64,000 bases of DNA from Lysinibacillus sp. FSL K6-0232 (GTDB lineage: Bacteria; Bacillota; Bacilli; Bacillales_A; Planococcaceae). Position numbers and translations under genes: made by a program. The notes beneath the pieces were generated by a model. That model did no database searches, had not been told where the DNA came from, and saw only the letters and a program-made list of their open reading frames with translations. The DNA is taken from positions 2,284,001 to 2,348,000 of the forward strand of contig NZ_JBBOYW010000001.1 of NCBI RefSeq assembly GCF_038008325.1, written 5' to 3'. Positions 26,260-35,760 of this stretch are shown piece after piece (the first letter of the stretch is position 1; the number at the start of each line of letters is the position of its first letter).

Positions 26260-26352
26260 TTATTGCTTCTTGTTGATTTTCACTGTTAAGGTCTTTAACA
26301 GTTGTGGCGGACTTCCCTGAGATTCTTGGTCTTTGGCTATTTGACTACTCAT
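26260..26352 (-). CDS. 30-residue polar peptide, unknown
   Basis: ATG 26352 follows GGGGAGGATG by 4-7 bases and encodes 30 residues, MSSQIAKDQESQGSPPQLLK to VKINKKQ. It is hydrophilic without a helix of membrane length. It sits 44 bases after the CMD-family gene and directly before a terminator, so it is the last gene of that unit. The strong ribosome site is the main evidence. Confidence 0.5.
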   Translation of the reverse strand: MSSQIAKDQESQGSPPQLLKTLTVKINKKQ

Positions 26353-26396
26353 TCTACATCCTCCCCATCATCACAGATTAATAAGTGGTTCCGCTA

Positions 26397-26801
26397 TTAT
26401 GATGAGCCATTTCCCATGTTTTTATTCATTTTTTCTGCAAAAACTTGCTGTGCGATTGTTAATGCATTTTGTACACGTGGGAAACCAACATAAGGCACTA
26501 GTTGTAAAAGTGCCTCTACAATTTCTGTTTCTGTTAGACCTGCATGTAAGCCGCGCTGTATATGTGTTTTAGTTTGAGGTGCTACTCCCTGTGTCACAAC
26601 CGTTGTAATCACAACAAGTGCTCGACTTTTTGCGTCAAGCCCAGGTCTTGCATAAACATCCCCATAGGCAAATTCAATAATCATTTTTCGTAAATCTGGG
26701 GCTATATCTGCCAATGCATCGGATTCAACCATCCTTGCTGCTTCTTCCTCTGTTACATACTGTTTAATCGTTTCAAGCCCCTTTGTAAAACGTTCGCTCA
26801 T
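26397..26801 (-). CDS. carboxymuconolactone decarboxylase (CMD/AhpD-like) family protein
   Basis: A 134-residue all-helical protein with the CMD core KSRALVVITTVVTQG, THIQRGLHAGLTETEIVEALLQLVPYVGFPR. That core is given here as two runs: residues about 60-75 and 85-120. It lacks the CxxC pair of AhpD peroxidases in this core, so it is more like the decarboxylase or scaffold members; substrate unknown. ATG 26801 is chosen for its GGGAGGA site; the longer frame to 26840 has none. Confidence 0.85.
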   Translation of the reverse strand: MSERFTKGLETIKQYVTEEEAARMVESDALADIAPDLRKMIIEFAYGDVYARPGLDAKSRALVVITTVVTQGVAPQTKTHIQRGLHAGLTETEIVEALLQLVPYVGFPRVQNALTIAQQVFAEKMNKNMGNGSS

Positions 26802-26826
26802 TAATAAATCCTCCCATCTTTTTCTA

Positions 26827-26862
26827 CACAAAAACCTCAATTCCGCGTCTCCAGAATTGAGG
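26827..26862 (-). terminator. terminator of the argGH operon
   Basis: GAATTGAGG (26854-26862) and CCTCAATTC (26835-26843) form a 9-bp stem with a 10-base loop, and the minus strand continues TTTTTGTG. It is the first terminator after argH. The 145 bases between contain no supported gene; TGACTTTTGC occurs twice there. Confidence 0.8.
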
Positions 26863-27007
26863 ATTGTCCTTCACATATGTAAGGTTCTCTTTTTCACATC
26901 ACCCTCTGGCTTTGCTGAAAAAGGATATGGTTTTCATAGCGCCTCACAGGACAGCTTTCATGAATTATCTATGCAAAAGTCACAAGGACATGCACGCAAA
27001 AGTCATA

Positions 27008-28381
27008 TTAGGCAAGACAGGCTTGTGCTTGCTCAATTTGGATTTTAACCTGCTCGAAACCAGTGCCTCCCAAGGAATGACGACGGCGAACAGCCGCTTC
27101 TGGCGCTAAGACATCATAAATATCTTCTTCAATCAGCGCACTTTCCTTTTGCATCTCATCAAGCGGTAAATCTAACAAGTAAATGCCCTTTTGAATACAG
27201 GTAAAGACAAGTTTTCCTGTTACCTCATGTGCCTCACGGAATGGCATACCCTTTGTAGCCAGATAATCTGCAAGCTCTGTGGCATTTGAGAAGTCAGCAT
27301 GGACAGCTTGTTGTAAACGTTCTGTATTGACTGTCATTGTACGCACCATACCTTCAAAGATTTTAAGTGAGCCAAGGATTGTATGGACGGTATCGAACAT
27401 GCCTTCCTTGTCCTCCTGCATATCTTTATTGTATGTTAATGGTGTACCTTTTAACACCGTTAATAAGCCCATGAGGTTGCCATAGACACGACCTGTTTTA
27501 CCGCGAATTAGCTCTGCCATATCAGGATTTTTCTTTTGTGGCATAATGGATGAGCCTGTTGAAAAAGCATCATCCAGCTCGATAAACTTAAATTCATCCG
27601 TTGACCATATAATAATTTCCTCTGCAAAGCGTGACAGATGTGCCATGAGCAATGATGAATTACTTAAAAATTCAACAATAAAGTCACGGTCACTTACAGC
27701 ATCCATCGAGTTTGCATAAACCTTGCTAAAGCCAAGCAGCTCCGCTGATTGTAAGCGGTCGATTGGGAATGTAGTACCTGCCATTGCCCCTGCACCTAAT
27801 GGCAAAATATCAATGCGTTTGATGGATTCTGTGAAGCGCTGTTTATCACGCTCTAGCATCCAAAAATAGGCCATTAAATGATGGGCAAAGGAGATAGGCT
27901 GCGCACGCTGTAAATGTGTATAGCCTGGTGCAATCGTTTCGATATGCTCCTGTGCTTTCTCTATTAATGTGTGTTGGAATGCTGCAATTAAATCAATTGC
28001 TTCCTGTACACGTTTTTTCAAGAAAAGATGCATATCTGTTGCTACTTGGTCATTACGGCTACGACCTGTATGCAGTTTGCCGCCAACAGGACCGATTAAA
28101 TCAATTAACATTTTTTCTAAATTTAAGTGGATATCTTCATTAGCAACGGTAAATTCAAGCTCACCAGCTAATGCCTTGTCTTTTAATTGGGCAAGACCAT
28201 CTAAGATAGCTTCAACGTCAGCTGCTGGTAAAATGCCTGTTGCACCAAGCATTGTAACATGTGCAACACTACCTTCAAGGTCCTCTAGCACAAGCTCCTG
28301 GTCAAAGCCAATAGATGCGCCAAACTCATCTACCCATGCTTCTGCCGACTTTTGAAAACGCCCACCCCAAAGTTTTGTCAT
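27008..28381 (-). CDS. argH: argininosuccinate lyase
   Basis: A 457-residue member of the fumarase/aspartase superfamily. It shows [17 protein letters not shown] at the start, [35 protein letters not shown] and the mobile signature loop [12 protein letters not shown]. It cleaves argininosuccinate to arginine and fumarate, the last step of arginine synthesis. ATG 28381 lies six bases after AGGTGA; a GTG three bases upstream is the alternative. argG precedes it on the same strand, 80 bases away. Confidence 0.97.
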   Translation of the reverse strand: MTKLWGGRFQKSAEAWVDEFGASIGFDQELVLEDLEGSVAHVTMLGATGILPAADVEAILDGLAQLKDKALAGELEFTVANEDIHLNLEKMLIDLIGPVGGKLHTGRSRNDQVATDMHLFLKKRVQEAIDLIAAFQHTLIEKAQEHIETIAPGYTHLQRAQPISFAHHLMAYFWMLERDKQRFTESIKRIDILPLGAGAMAGTTFPIDRLQSAELLGFSKVYANSMDAVSDRDFIVEFLSNSSLLMAHLSRFAEEIIIWSTDEFKFIELDDAFSTGSSIMPQKKNPDMAELIRGKTGRVYGNLMGLLTVLKGTPLTYNKDMQEDKEGMFDTVHTILGSLKIFEGMVRTMTVNTERLQQAVHADFSNATELADYLATKGMPFREAHEVTGKLVFTCIQKGIYLLDLPLDEMQKESALIEEDIYDVLAPEAAVRRRHSLGGTGFEQVKIQIEQAQACLA

Positions 28382-28413
28382 CACAGCTCACCTTTTCCTT
28401 CATTACTTCTCAA

Positions 28414-28450
28414 AAGGTGTAGTGCAAACAGCAATGCTTCCCTACACCTT
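28414..28450 (-). promoter_or_regulatory. intercistronic inverted repeat between argG and argH
   Basis: AAGGTGTAG (28414-28422) pairs with CTACACCTT (28442-28450), a 9-bp stem and 19-base loop inside the 80-base gap. No U-tract of note follows. It may stabilise or process the argGH mRNA, which is an inference. Confidence 0.45.
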
Positions 28451-28461
28451 ATTTGTCAAGC

Positions 28462-29655
28462 TTACTTTTTATTAACAGATGCATTCACTACAGTTGGTAG
28501 ACCCCATAGCTCAATAAAGCCTACAGCGGAAGCATGGTTGAATTGATCTTCCTTCGAGTATGTTGCCAGTTTTTCATTGTATAAGGAATTTGGTGATTTA
28601 CGCCCTTCCACAATGGCATGACCTTTGAATAGTTTCACACGCACTGTACCATTTACATATTGCTGTGATTGTGCAAGGAACGCCTCAAGTGCATCACGTA
28701 ATGGTGAGAACCATAAGCCGTCGTAAATTAATTCAGAAAGCTTTTGCTCAATCACTGGCTTAAAATGTGCTAATTCCTTTACAAGCGTTAAATCTTCCAG
28801 CTCTTTATGTGCTGTTAGTAGCACCTTTGCCCCCGGGATTTCATATACTTCACGTGATTTAATACCAACAAGACGATTTTCCACATGGTCAATACGTCCA
28901 ACACCATGCTCACCTGCAATGGCATTTAATTGTTGGATTAAATCTGCTAGCTTCATTTCTTCGCCATTTAAAGCAACAGGCTTCCCAGCAACAAATTCAA
29001 TTTCAACGAATTCTGGTGTATCTGGCGTGTTTTCAATTGCCTTTGTTAAGCCATATGCCTCCTCTGGTGGTGCAACCCAAGGGTCTTCCATAATGCCCGC
29101 TTCATTCGCACGCCCCCATAAGTTTTGGTCAATAGAAAATGGAGAATCCAATGTTGCAGGAACTGGTACATTATGCTTAATCGCATATTCGATTTCCTCA
29201 TCGCGGCTCCAGCCCCACTCACGTACAGGTGCTAAAACCTCTAAGTCAGGATTTAATGCTTTAATGGAAACTTCAAAACGAACTTGGTCATTCCCTTTCC
29301 CTGTGCAACCATGAGCAACAGCGTCCGCGCCTACTTGGTTTGCAATTTCCACTAATTTTTTTGAAATAAGTGGACGAGAAAGTGCTGATACTAATGGATA
29401 TTTTTGCTCATACCATGTATGTGCCTGCAATGAAATTAATGCATATTCCTCAGCGAACTCATCCTTTGCATCTACCATATAAGACTCAATTGCGCCAACT
29501 TGTAATGCTTTATTTTTAATAAATTCAAGGTCTTTTCCTTCACCAACATCAAGACATACGGCAATAACGTCCCAGCCTTGCTCCTTTAACCATGGAATTG
29601 CGACTGAAGTATCCAGTCCACCTGAATATGCTAATACAACTTTTTTATTTGTCAT
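28462..29655 (-). CDS. argG: argininosuccinate synthase
   Basis: A 397-residue protein with the ATP-pyrophosphatase P-loop [10 protein letters not shown] at residues about 9-18 and the family segments [14 protein letters not shown] and [12 protein letters not shown]. It joins citrulline and aspartate using ATP. ATG 29655 has a GGAGGCG site; the longer frame to 29685 begins upstream of it. The promoter at 29725-29753 fits a two-gene arginine unit with argH. Confidence 0.97.
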   Translation of the reverse strand: MTNKKVVLAYSGGLDTSVAIPWLKEQGWDVIAVCLDVGEGKDLEFIKNKALQVGAIESYMVDAKDEFAEEYALISLQAHTWYEQKYPLVSALSRPLISKKLVEIANQVGADAVAHGCTGKGNDQVRFEVSIKALNPDLEVLAPVREWGWSRDEEIEYAIKHNVPVPATLDSPFSIDQNLWGRANEAGIMEDPWVAPPEEAYGLTKAIENTPDTPEFVEIEFVAGKPVALNGEEMKLADLIQQLNAIAGEHGVGRIDHVENRLVGIKSREVYEIPGAKVLLTAHKELEDLTLVKELAHFKPVIEQKLSELIYDGLWFSPLRDALEAFLAQSQQYVNGTVRVKLFKGHAIVEGRKSPNSLYNEKLATYSKEDQFNHASAVGFIELWGLPTVVNASVNKK

Positions 29656-29724
29656 GAAAAATGCGCCTCCAATTGCTGCTATCAATATGTATGTTTATAC
29701 ATTTGTTTAAAAGTTTATACATGA

Positions 29725-29753
29725 ATACTATCATGTTATAAAAATAAAAACAA
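29725..29753 (-). promoter_or_regulatory. probable argGH promoter
   Basis: TTGTTT (29753-29748) and TAGTAT (29730-29725) on the minus strand are 17 bases apart. Several short palindromic words rich in TATAAAC/TGTAT, and a CATGAATA-like word at 29720, lie downstream between promoter and gene; these might be AhrC/ArgR boxes, but none matches strongly. The remainder of the 349-base gap to 30004 is AT-rich, without a supported gene. Confidence 0.5.
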
Positions 29754-30004
29754 GTGTATTTTTATAAATTTATAACATTTCATTTTTGGCTTATAAAAGA
29801 AGGTATAACAATACTTAAAGCCCTATTACAAGCAATGCATATTTTTACACGAAAAAACGTTTTTTAGCTCGTTATAGTACGTTGATGGTCATAACCACCT
29901 TTATCAGTTGCATTCAAATTTTTCGTGCTCATATGGCGTATATTTAAATATCTATAAAAATATATATTTTTCAGAATTATAAGATAATCGAACCAGTAGG
30001 GATT

Positions 30005-30241
30005 GTGGAACGACAGGCAGAGAAAAAGAAGCTCATTACAAATCATTATAAAGAGCTTCAAGAACGTAGTGCCTATATTTTATTTTTAAAGCAAAACACA
30101 TTTGGTCAATATGCGGTTATCAATAATAACTTGGGTAAATTTAATATCGATCAAACTGATTCCTTCGATATAGGCGAGGAAAAATCAGCAGAAGCGAAGC
30201 AATTTAAAGAAGATGTACTGAAAAAATATATGCTTCCATAA
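30005..30241 (+). CDS. hypothetical protein, 78 residues
   Basis: A plus-strand frame from GTG 30005 to a TAA at 30241. The product is hydrophilic with a Lys/Glu-rich N-terminus (ERQAEKKKLITNHYKELQER) and an acidic C-terminal half, with no membrane helix. The frame is open upstream for some codons (YKIIEPVGI), and the ribosome site for GTG 30005 is poor, so the true start may be earlier or the gene may be a 3' fragment. It is followed by a clear terminator. No family is recognised. Confidence 0.4.
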   Translation: MERQAEKKKLITNHYKELQERSAYILFLKQNTFGQYAVINNNLGKFNIDQTDSFDIGEEKSAEAKQFKEDVLKKYMLP

Positions 30242-30275
30242 AAACAGCCACCAATGTCGTTTGGCGGCTGTTGTT
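30242..30275. terminator. bidirectional terminator
   Basis: AACAGCCACCA and TGGCGGCTGTT pair (one G-U) with T- and A-runs on both sides, serving the plus-strand 78-residue gene and the minus-strand SDR gene that converge here. Confidence 0.8.
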
Positions 30276-31024
30276 TATTTTTTATGGAAAAATGATTTGC
30301 CTAAAAATTCAATGGTGGCTGGAGCTAGTGCATAAAGCTTGCTCGTTAGTCCCATAATTTTGGGTAAGTTGACCTCACGTACAGGACGTTCAATCGTTTT
30401 CACGGTCGCCTGTGCCACCTCCTCAGCGGACAATAACAATTTGCCTAAAGATGCTCGGTAGCCATGGTCATCGCTTGCCTTATCTAAAAAAGGCGTATCA
30501 ATAGGACCTGGATGAATCACAGTGACATGGATATGATAAGGTGCTAATTCCATACGCAGCCCATTCGTAAAGCCAACTAATGCATGCTTTGTTGCTGCAT
30601 AGACACTCGCCTTTGGTGTGGCAACCTTTCCTGCCTGTGAGCCGAGAAAAATGAAATGCCCTTGCTGACGCTGCATCATTGTGGCTGCTAAACGTTTGGT
30701 AAGATAGATGGGCACAGCAATATTTAGCTCAAGCATTTGTGCAATTGCCTGATCTGATAAAGCTGGGGCAATCTCAAATTTCCCTACACCTGCTGATAAA
30801 ATTGCGACATCCAGTAAAGGTAGCTGTGCACAAACCTTATCAATAGCAGCTAAATTGCTTAAATCAGCTTGGATAACATTGGCTCCTAAGCGCTCCAATG
30901 CTTTTAATGCCACTGCATTGCGACCCGTTGCATAAACGGTATGCCCCTGTGCTACTAGTAATTCTGTAATTTTCAAGCCAACACCGCTTGTTGCACCTGT
31001 AACGAAAATCGTTTTGTTCCTCAT
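30275..31024 (-). CDS. short-chain dehydrogenase/reductase
   Basis: A 249-residue classical SDR with the cofactor motif TGATSGVG at residues 10-17, an ILSAGVG (NNAG-like) motif, and the catalytic Ser plus YAATK around residue 145-150. Substrate is not predictable; the preference for Arg after the glycine motif (GRNAVAL) suggests NADP. It overlaps the upstream metallo-hydrolase gene by four bases (ATGA), so the two are coupled. Confidence 0.88.
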   Translation of the reverse strand: MRNKTIFVTGATSGVGLKITELLVAQGHTVYATGRNAVALKALERLGANVIQADLSNLAAIDKVCAQLPLLDVAILSAGVGKFEIAPALSDQAIAQMLELNIAVPIYLTKRLAATMMQRQQGHFIFLGSQAGKVATPKASVYAATKHALVGFTNGLRMELAPYHIHVTVIHPGPIDTPFLDKASDDHGYRASLGKLLLSAEEVAQATVKTIERPVREVNLPKIMGLTSKLYALAPATIEFLGKSFFHKK

Positions 31025-31980
31025 CGATCAGCCTGCTTTCTTGTAAATAAATAAATGCCCTCTGCTGTTTTTGTCGATGTCACTAATTGATGTGCCTCTA
31101 AATAATCTAAATGACCAAGTGTTTTTGATAATGTTAAGCCAAGCTGACGCTGGAAAATGGCAGGATATAAACGCTCTGTTACTTGCACAACCGTTAATTC
31201 ATCATCCCCCATTAATTCATAAACCTTCATCGACTGCTGATGCTGACGTTCAAGTCGCTGATCAATCAATGCTGGAATACCCTCCAGCTCTGCCCCATGT
31301 CCTGTATGCATCATTTTTACAGGCAATTGACGCAAAATTTCAAGCGAGGCATTATATTGCAGCAATGATTTTGTACGTCCTACGGTACGATCCAATGGTG
31401 GCTCGATTAATGGATTAGGCGTAATTTTTTCAAGCAATAAATCCCCACCAATAACATGATGTGTTTTTTCATCCCAGAAAATAAAATGGCTTTGTGCATG
31501 TCCCAATGTTTCAATTGCCTTTAATCCTGGGTGACCAGGCACTTCATCTCCGTCCATTAAAATTTGTGTTAATGGGCGTTCCCCAACAAGCTCTAATTCG
31601 CGGCGAACATGGACACTTGTTGGAATATACTGTTGTGGAACACCGTGCTCTAATAAACGCTCACTGTAAAATTGCTCATGATAGCGTAAAAAATCTTCAT
31701 CATGCCGCAGCCATTTATCATTGTAGGCATGTCCTAAAATTTCTGCATATGGAAAGGCATCTACCCATCCAGCATGATCTGGATGATGGTGGGTTAAGAC
31801 AACTTGTTCGATATCGCGCATCTCAAAGCCAGCTGCTCGAATCCCCCATTTCAACGCATCATAGGCTTCCATTGTTTTTGGTCCAACATCAAAAATGCTT
31901 AGTGCATCCCCCTTGACAATAAATGCATTAACATCTCCTACTGCATAGGGCGTTGGTATTTCTATTTTGTAAATAGACAA
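31021..31980 (-). CDS. metallo-beta-lactamase-fold hydrolase with C-terminal winged-helix-like extension
   Basis: The zinc motif LTHHHPDHAGW identifies the fold; the second histidine is in ETLGHAQSHFIF and the third in MMHTGHGAEL. The C-terminal 80 residues (QVTERLYPAIFQRQLGLTLS, LGHLDYLEAHQLV) form the winged-helix extension seen in LACTB2-like members. TTG 31980 is the preferred start because AAGGGGG lies 8 bases upstream; an ATG at 32022 is in frame but lacks a ribosome site. Relatives hydrolyse thioesters or lactones, or act as RNases. It is coupled to the SDR gene. Confidence 0.82.
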   Translation of the reverse strand: MSIYKIEIPTPYAVGDVNAFIVKGDALSIFDVGPKTMEAYDALKWGIRAAGFEMRDIEQVVLTHHHPDHAGWVDAFPYAEILGHAYNDKWLRHDEDFLRYHEQFYSERLLEHGVPQQYIPTSVHVRRELELVGERPLTQILMDGDEVPGHPGLKAIETLGHAQSHFIFWDEKTHHVIGGDLLLEKITPNPLIEPPLDRTVGRTKSLLQYNASLEILRQLPVKMMHTGHGAELEGIPALIDQRLERQHQQSMKVYELMGDDELTVVQVTERLYPAIFQRQLGLTLSKTLGHLDYLEAHQLVTSTKTAEGIYLFTRKQADR

Positions 31981-32107
31981 AGTTGTTTCCCCCTTTTCAC
32001 GCACTAGTGAATACGAATTCATTCTATTTTACAAGTTTTTTCTCTTTTCGTCATCCTCCTGTTGACACGTTGCCTATTCATCACTATAATTTTGAATAAT
32101 CAAATTA

Positions 32108-32350
32108 CTTATATGCGTTGATGAAGCCAAGTAAGTGATTGGTGAAGGTGTTAGAGAGTGTTACATTTTGCTGAAAGTAACATCACCCGCTCCCATTGCT
32201 GAACCTACTTCTGAGCAGTTATGCAAACATAACCGTTTCCCTTGCGATAAAAGGGCGAAAAGTTGTGCCAAATTGGCAAACAAAGGTGGTACCGCGGAAA
32301 CGACAGCGTTTTCGTCCTTGTAAGAAGGACGAGAGCGCTTTTTATTTTGG
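32108..32350 (+). promoter_or_regulatory. proline T-box riboswitch leader of proC
   Basis: The leader starts with ATGCGTTGATGAAG (32113-32126), has the AGAGAG element, a specifier region GAACCTACTT with CCT (proline) at 32204-32206 followed by A, the T-box GGTGGTACCGCGG at 32286, and a terminator CGTCCTT / AAGGACG followed by a T-rich tract to about 32350. The proline codon fits the proC gene 80 bases downstream. Uncharged tRNA-Pro should favour the antiterminator. Confidence 0.92.
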
Positions 32351-32432
32351 TTCGACAGGGACATTTAAGTACCTGCTGCACCAAAATAAAGCACTAGCGG
32401 CTATCACAGATTTTGAACTGGAGGTGTTGGTC

Positions 32433-33236
32433 ATGAAAAAAATAGTATTTATTGGTGCAGGTTCAATGGCTGAGGCGTTGATGCAAGGCTGGATTAAGCA
32501 AAATGTGCTAACCGCACAGGAAATTTACATTACGAATCGTTCTGATAAGGAGCGTTTACAGTTTTTACATGAAACATATGGGGTGAATAAGGTGGATGAC
32601 CCTGCTATTTATCAGCAGGCAGACGTCATTATTTTGGCGATGAAACCAAAGGATGCGATTGTGGCAATGCGTGAATTAAAATCGAAAATTACAGCTCAAT
32701 CTGCTGTGGTATCGGTGCTAGCAGGTGTTTCCATCGATACGATTACACAATTTTTAGGTGAACGCCCTATCGCACGTGTGATGCCAAATACCTCTGCGAC
32801 AATCGGTATGTCCGCAAGTGGCATCGCCTTTAATGACAAAGTATCTGCCACACAGCGGACAATGTTCCTTGAATTGCTAGAGGCGATTGGCTCTGTTATC
32901 GAAGTCAATGAAGATCAATTACATGCAGTAACAGCTCTTTCAGGTAGTGGTCCTGCTTATATTTATTATTTAATGGAGGCTTTTGAACGAGTAGGCACAA
33001 AGGTGGGACTATCTAAAGATACAGTACGACTACTTATGACACAAACACTTGCTGGTAGTGCTGAAATGCTCAAGCAATCCACAGATGAACCTGATGTTTT
33101 ACGCAAAAAGGTCACAAGCCCAGGAGGCACAACAGAGGCTGGTATTCAAGCATTAGAGCAACATCAATTCCATGAAGCTATTGAGGCATGCATTAAAGAA
33201 GCAGAAGCCCGATCTCGTTCACTTGCAAATGGCTAG
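32433..33236 (+). CDS. proC: pyrroline-5-carboxylate reductase
   Basis: A 267-residue protein with the NADPH motif IGAGSMAEA near the N-terminus, NTSATIGMSASGI in the middle and the catalytic signature ALSGSGPAYIYYLMEA and SPGGTTEAGI. It reduces pyrroline-5-carboxylate to proline. ATG 32433 lies after CTGGAGGTG; earlier in-frame starts would fall inside the T-box leader. Its own riboswitch means it responds to tRNA-Pro charging. Confidence 0.96.
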   Translation: MKKIVFIGAGSMAEALMQGWIKQNVLTAQEIYITNRSDKERLQFLHETYGVNKVDDPAIYQQADVIILAMKPKDAIVAMRELKSKITAQSAVVSVLAGVSIDTITQFLGERPIARVMPNTSATIGMSASGIAFNDKVSATQRTMFLELLEAIGSVIEVNEDQLHAVTALSGSGPAYIYYLMEAFERVGTKVGLSKDTVRLLMTQTLAGSAEMLKQSTDEPDVLRKKVTSPGGTTEAGIQALEQHQFHEAIEACIKEAEARSRSLANG

Positions 33237-33284
33237 CAACAGGTGCAAAATAAAGCATATCACTAGGAATTAGGAGGCTTTATT

Positions 33285-34295
33285 TTGAGCAAATTATTCG
33301 AACCTTATCAACTACAATCCATTACTTTAAAAAATCGTGTTGTGATGGCGCCGATGTGTATGTATTCTGCACAGGAGGATGGGCTTGTTACACCCTTCCA
33401 TCTCGTACACTATGCAACACGCGCAGCAGGTCAAGTAGGGCTTATAATTGTTGAAGCAACAGGTGTTGTCCCTGAAGGTCGTATTTCCAATAAGGATTTA
33501 GGTATTTGGGATGATGCACATATCGAAGGTTTACGTCAATTAGTGGATGGGATGAAAGCATATGGCGCAAAAGCAGGCATTCAGCTTGCACATGCGGGGC
33601 GTAAAGCGACGGTAGATGGCGAAATCTTTGCTCCATCCGCTATTGCCTTTAGTGAAGATTACAAAACACCAACGGCAATGACAGAGGATGATATTCATCA
33701 TGTTATCGAAGCCTTTAAGCAAGCAGCTATCCGCGCAGCCAAGGCAGGCTTCGATGTGCTCGAAATACACGGAGCACATGGCTATTTAATCAGTGAATTT
33801 TTATCGCCTGCAACGAATAAACGTCAGGATCAATATGGTGGCTCACAGGAAAATCGTTATCGTATATTGCGCCAAGTGATTGATGCCGTACGTAGTGTAT
33901 GGGAAGGACCTTTACTTGTCCGTGTTTCTGCGGAGGACTATGCAGAGGATGGTACAACAATGGAGGACTTTATTATCTTTAGTCGCTGGATGAAATCACA
34001 AGGCGTTGATTTGATTGATGTATCAACAGGCGGGGTTGTGCAAGCAGCTATCCATGCATTCCCAGGCTACCAAGTACCACATGCAGAGGCCATTAAGCAT
34101 GGGGCAAATATTCCAACTGGTGCAGTTGGTCTGATTACAACAGCTATTCAAGCAGAGGAAATTTTACAAAACAACCGTGCCGATTTAATTTTCCTTGCGC
34201 GTGCTTTACTACGAGAGCCTTATTGGCCGCTCCATGCTGCAAAAGCGTTGGGCGAGGATATTCAACCACCTGTACAATATGTGCGAGGCTGGTAA
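33285..34295 (+). CDS. namA: NADPH dehydrogenase / old yellow enzyme (YqjM type)
   Basis: A 336-residue FMN-dependent ene-reductase. Cys25 in MAPMCMYSA is the flavin-tuning cysteine of the YqjM subclass, [11 protein letters not shown] holds the active-site histidines and GGSQENRYR the phosphate-binding region. It reduces alkenes of enals, nitro-esters and quinone-like electrophiles. TTG 33285 is the start, seven bases after AGGAGG. It is next to a quinone-response MarR cluster on the other strand, which suits detoxification. Confidence 0.92.
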   Translation: MSKLFEPYQLQSITLKNRVVMAPMCMYSAQEDGLVTPFHLVHYATRAAGQVGLIIVEATGVVPEGRISNKDLGIWDDAHIEGLRQLVDGMKAYGAKAGIQLAHAGRKATVDGEIFAPSAIAFSEDYKTPTAMTEDDIHHVIEAFKQAAIRAAKAGFDVLEIHGAHGYLISEFLSPATNKRQDQYGGSQENRYRILRQVIDAVRSVWEGPLLVRVSAEDYAEDGTTMEDFIIFSRWMKSQGVDLIDVSTGGVVQAAIHAFPGYQVPHAEAIKHGANIPTGAVGLITTAIQAEEILQNNRADLIFLARALLREPYWPLHAAKALGEDIQPPVQYVRGW

Positions 34296-34305
34296 TAGCA
34301 CATAA

Positions 34306-34341
34306 AAAAAACAGCTTGTCCCAATACAAGCTGTTTTTTTT
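34306..34341. terminator. bidirectional terminator after namA
   Basis: AACAGCTTG and CAAGCTGTT form a 9-bp stem with an 8-base loop and long A and T runs on both sides; it ends namA and the converging DUF1450 gene. Confidence 0.85.
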
Positions 34342-34343
34342 GC

Positions 34344-34622
34344 TTATAAAAGAGGGTTTTGCTTTAGTTCTTCTTCAATTGCCTGTACCAATGCCTCAGC
34401 ATGATCTGCGGTAATGATTTCTCCGTTGACAATAGCAAACAAACCCTGCTCACAAACTTCACAGTGCGAGGTACAGCCCGATTCCTCCACCTCGATATCA
34501 TCACGCTCCATCAATACATCATAGGCATCTGCTGCACCTAGTGATAGGTTTGTAATGCAAAACTCCACTCTATTTTTCATAAGCTGTGGCTCTTTTTTCC
34601 TTTTAAATAGCGAAAATACCAT
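34344..34622 (-). CDS. DUF1450 (YuzB-like) protein
   Basis: A 92-residue protein. After a short basic leader it has EFCITNLSLGA and a cysteine cluster GCTSHCEVCEQGLFAIVNGE, ending in a helical segment, the DUF1450 pattern. The cysteines suggest metal or iron-sulfur binding, though function is unknown. ATG 34622 has a GGGGGCG site; an internal ATG at 34580 begins the conserved part and could be an alternative start. Confidence 0.8.
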   Translation of the reverse strand: MVFSLFKRKKEPQLMKNRVEFCITNLSLGAADAYDVLMERDDIEVEESGCTSHCEVCEQGLFAIVNGEIITADHAEALVQAIEEELKQNPLL

Positions 34623-34689
34623 GATTAACGCCCCCCTCTATCTAATTATGCTGTGAAGGTGACAGAGCTTGCAAGAAAGATGACCTTAT

Positions 34690-35745
34690 TTATTGCGCTG
34701 TATATTTTTTGATAGCAGGGATAATATCATTGCCGATGATTTCAATATTTTTCATCATTTTATCGAATGGTACACCACCAAAATCAATTTGTGCCATAAA
34801 GCGCTGCATACCGAATAGCTCGTATTGATACAATAATTTTTCAATAATTTGCTCTTTACTGCCAACCATTAAGGCATCATGCACATTTGGTGCTTGCATA
34901 AATTGCTGCTGTGGATAGCCACTGCCACGAATCGCCTGGAAGCCGCCGTTTAAATGTGGGTACATCCCGTCTAATGCTTCTTGTGTTGTATCGGCTACAT
35001 AAAACAGGCTCGTTGTTGCAATTGGTAGCTCATTTGGCTCAAAGCCACTGCGCCCTGCCGCCTCTCGGTATGCATCAACGGATGGCTTAAAATGGCTCGC
35101 AGGCCCACCTAATGTTGTGAGCATCATCGGAATCCCCATATAGCCTGCTTTAATGGCACTGGCAGGTGGTCCACCAACCGCTCGCCAAATCGGTAAGGAG
35201 CCATTTTTAGGCTGTGGTAAAATTTGAGCATGGTGGAGTGGTGCACGAAATTGCCCCTCCCATGTCACAAGCTCCTCCTCATTAATTTTCACGAGTAGCG
35301 CTAATTTCTCCTCAAAAATCTCTTCATAGTTTTGTAGATCAACGCCAAGTAAATGATAGGCTCCTACACGGGAACCACGTCCTGCTACAATTTCTGCACG
35401 CCCGTCAGATAATAAATCAAGTGTAGCAAAATCCTCATAGACGCGCACAGGGTCTGACACACTTAGCACCGTAGCAGAGCTTGCTAACTTAATGCTTGAT
35501 GTTGCTTGTGCAATCGCCCCTAACACAACCGTATGTGCCTGTGTTGTAAAATACGTTTGATGACTTTCACCAATAGCGAACACATCAATTCCTGCCTGCT
35601 CTGCCAATTGGCTTGCCTCTACTAGCTCCTGTAAACGCTGCTGCGCAGAAATACGTTCGCCTGTTAATGGGTTAGGAATATGATCTCCTAAAGAATATAG
35701 CCCAAATTCAAGACCTTGTGATTGGTTGATACGATATTTTTCCAT
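34690..35745 (-). CDS. LLM-class flavin-dependent monooxygenase
   Basis: A 351-residue bacterial-luciferase-like TIM barrel. FAIGESHQTYF, SSATVLSVSDPVRVYEDFA, GRAEIVAGRGSR and WRAVGGPPASA are typical family blocks. It binds reduced flavin and oxygen to hydroxylate or desulfonate a small molecule not identifiable here. It lies 15 bases after the ring-cleaving dioxygenase gene, so it belongs to the MarR-controlled cluster. ATG 35745 has AGGAGAG. Confidence 0.9.
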   Translation of the reverse strand: MEKYRINQSQGLEFGLYSLGDHIPNPLTGERISAQQRLQELVEASQLAEQAGIDVFAIGESHQTYFTTQAHTVVLGAIAQATSSIKLASSATVLSVSDPVRVYEDFATLDLLSDGRAEIVAGRGSRVGAYHLLGVDLQNYEEIFEEKLALLVKINEEELVTWEGQFRAPLHHAQILPQPKNGSLPIWRAVGGPPASAIKAGYMGIPMMLTTLGGPASHFKPSVDAYREAAGRSGFEPNELPIATTSLFYVADTTQEALDGMYPHLNGGFQAIRGSGYPQQQFMQAPNVHDALMVGSKEQIIEKLLYQYELFGMQRFMAQIDFGGVPFDKMMKNIEIIGNDIIPAIKKYTAQ

Positions 35746-35760
35746 ATTTATACGCTCTCC

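Noticed and set aside
29864-30061. 65-codon minus-strand frame opposite the 78-residue gene
   Set aside because: No ribosome site, low-complexity AT-rich start and no family resemblance; it overlaps the other strand's better frame.
32196-32432. Long upstream extension of proC
   Set aside because: The extension lies across the T-box terminator and lacks a ribosome site; ATG 32433 has GGAGGTG and matches the family N-terminus.
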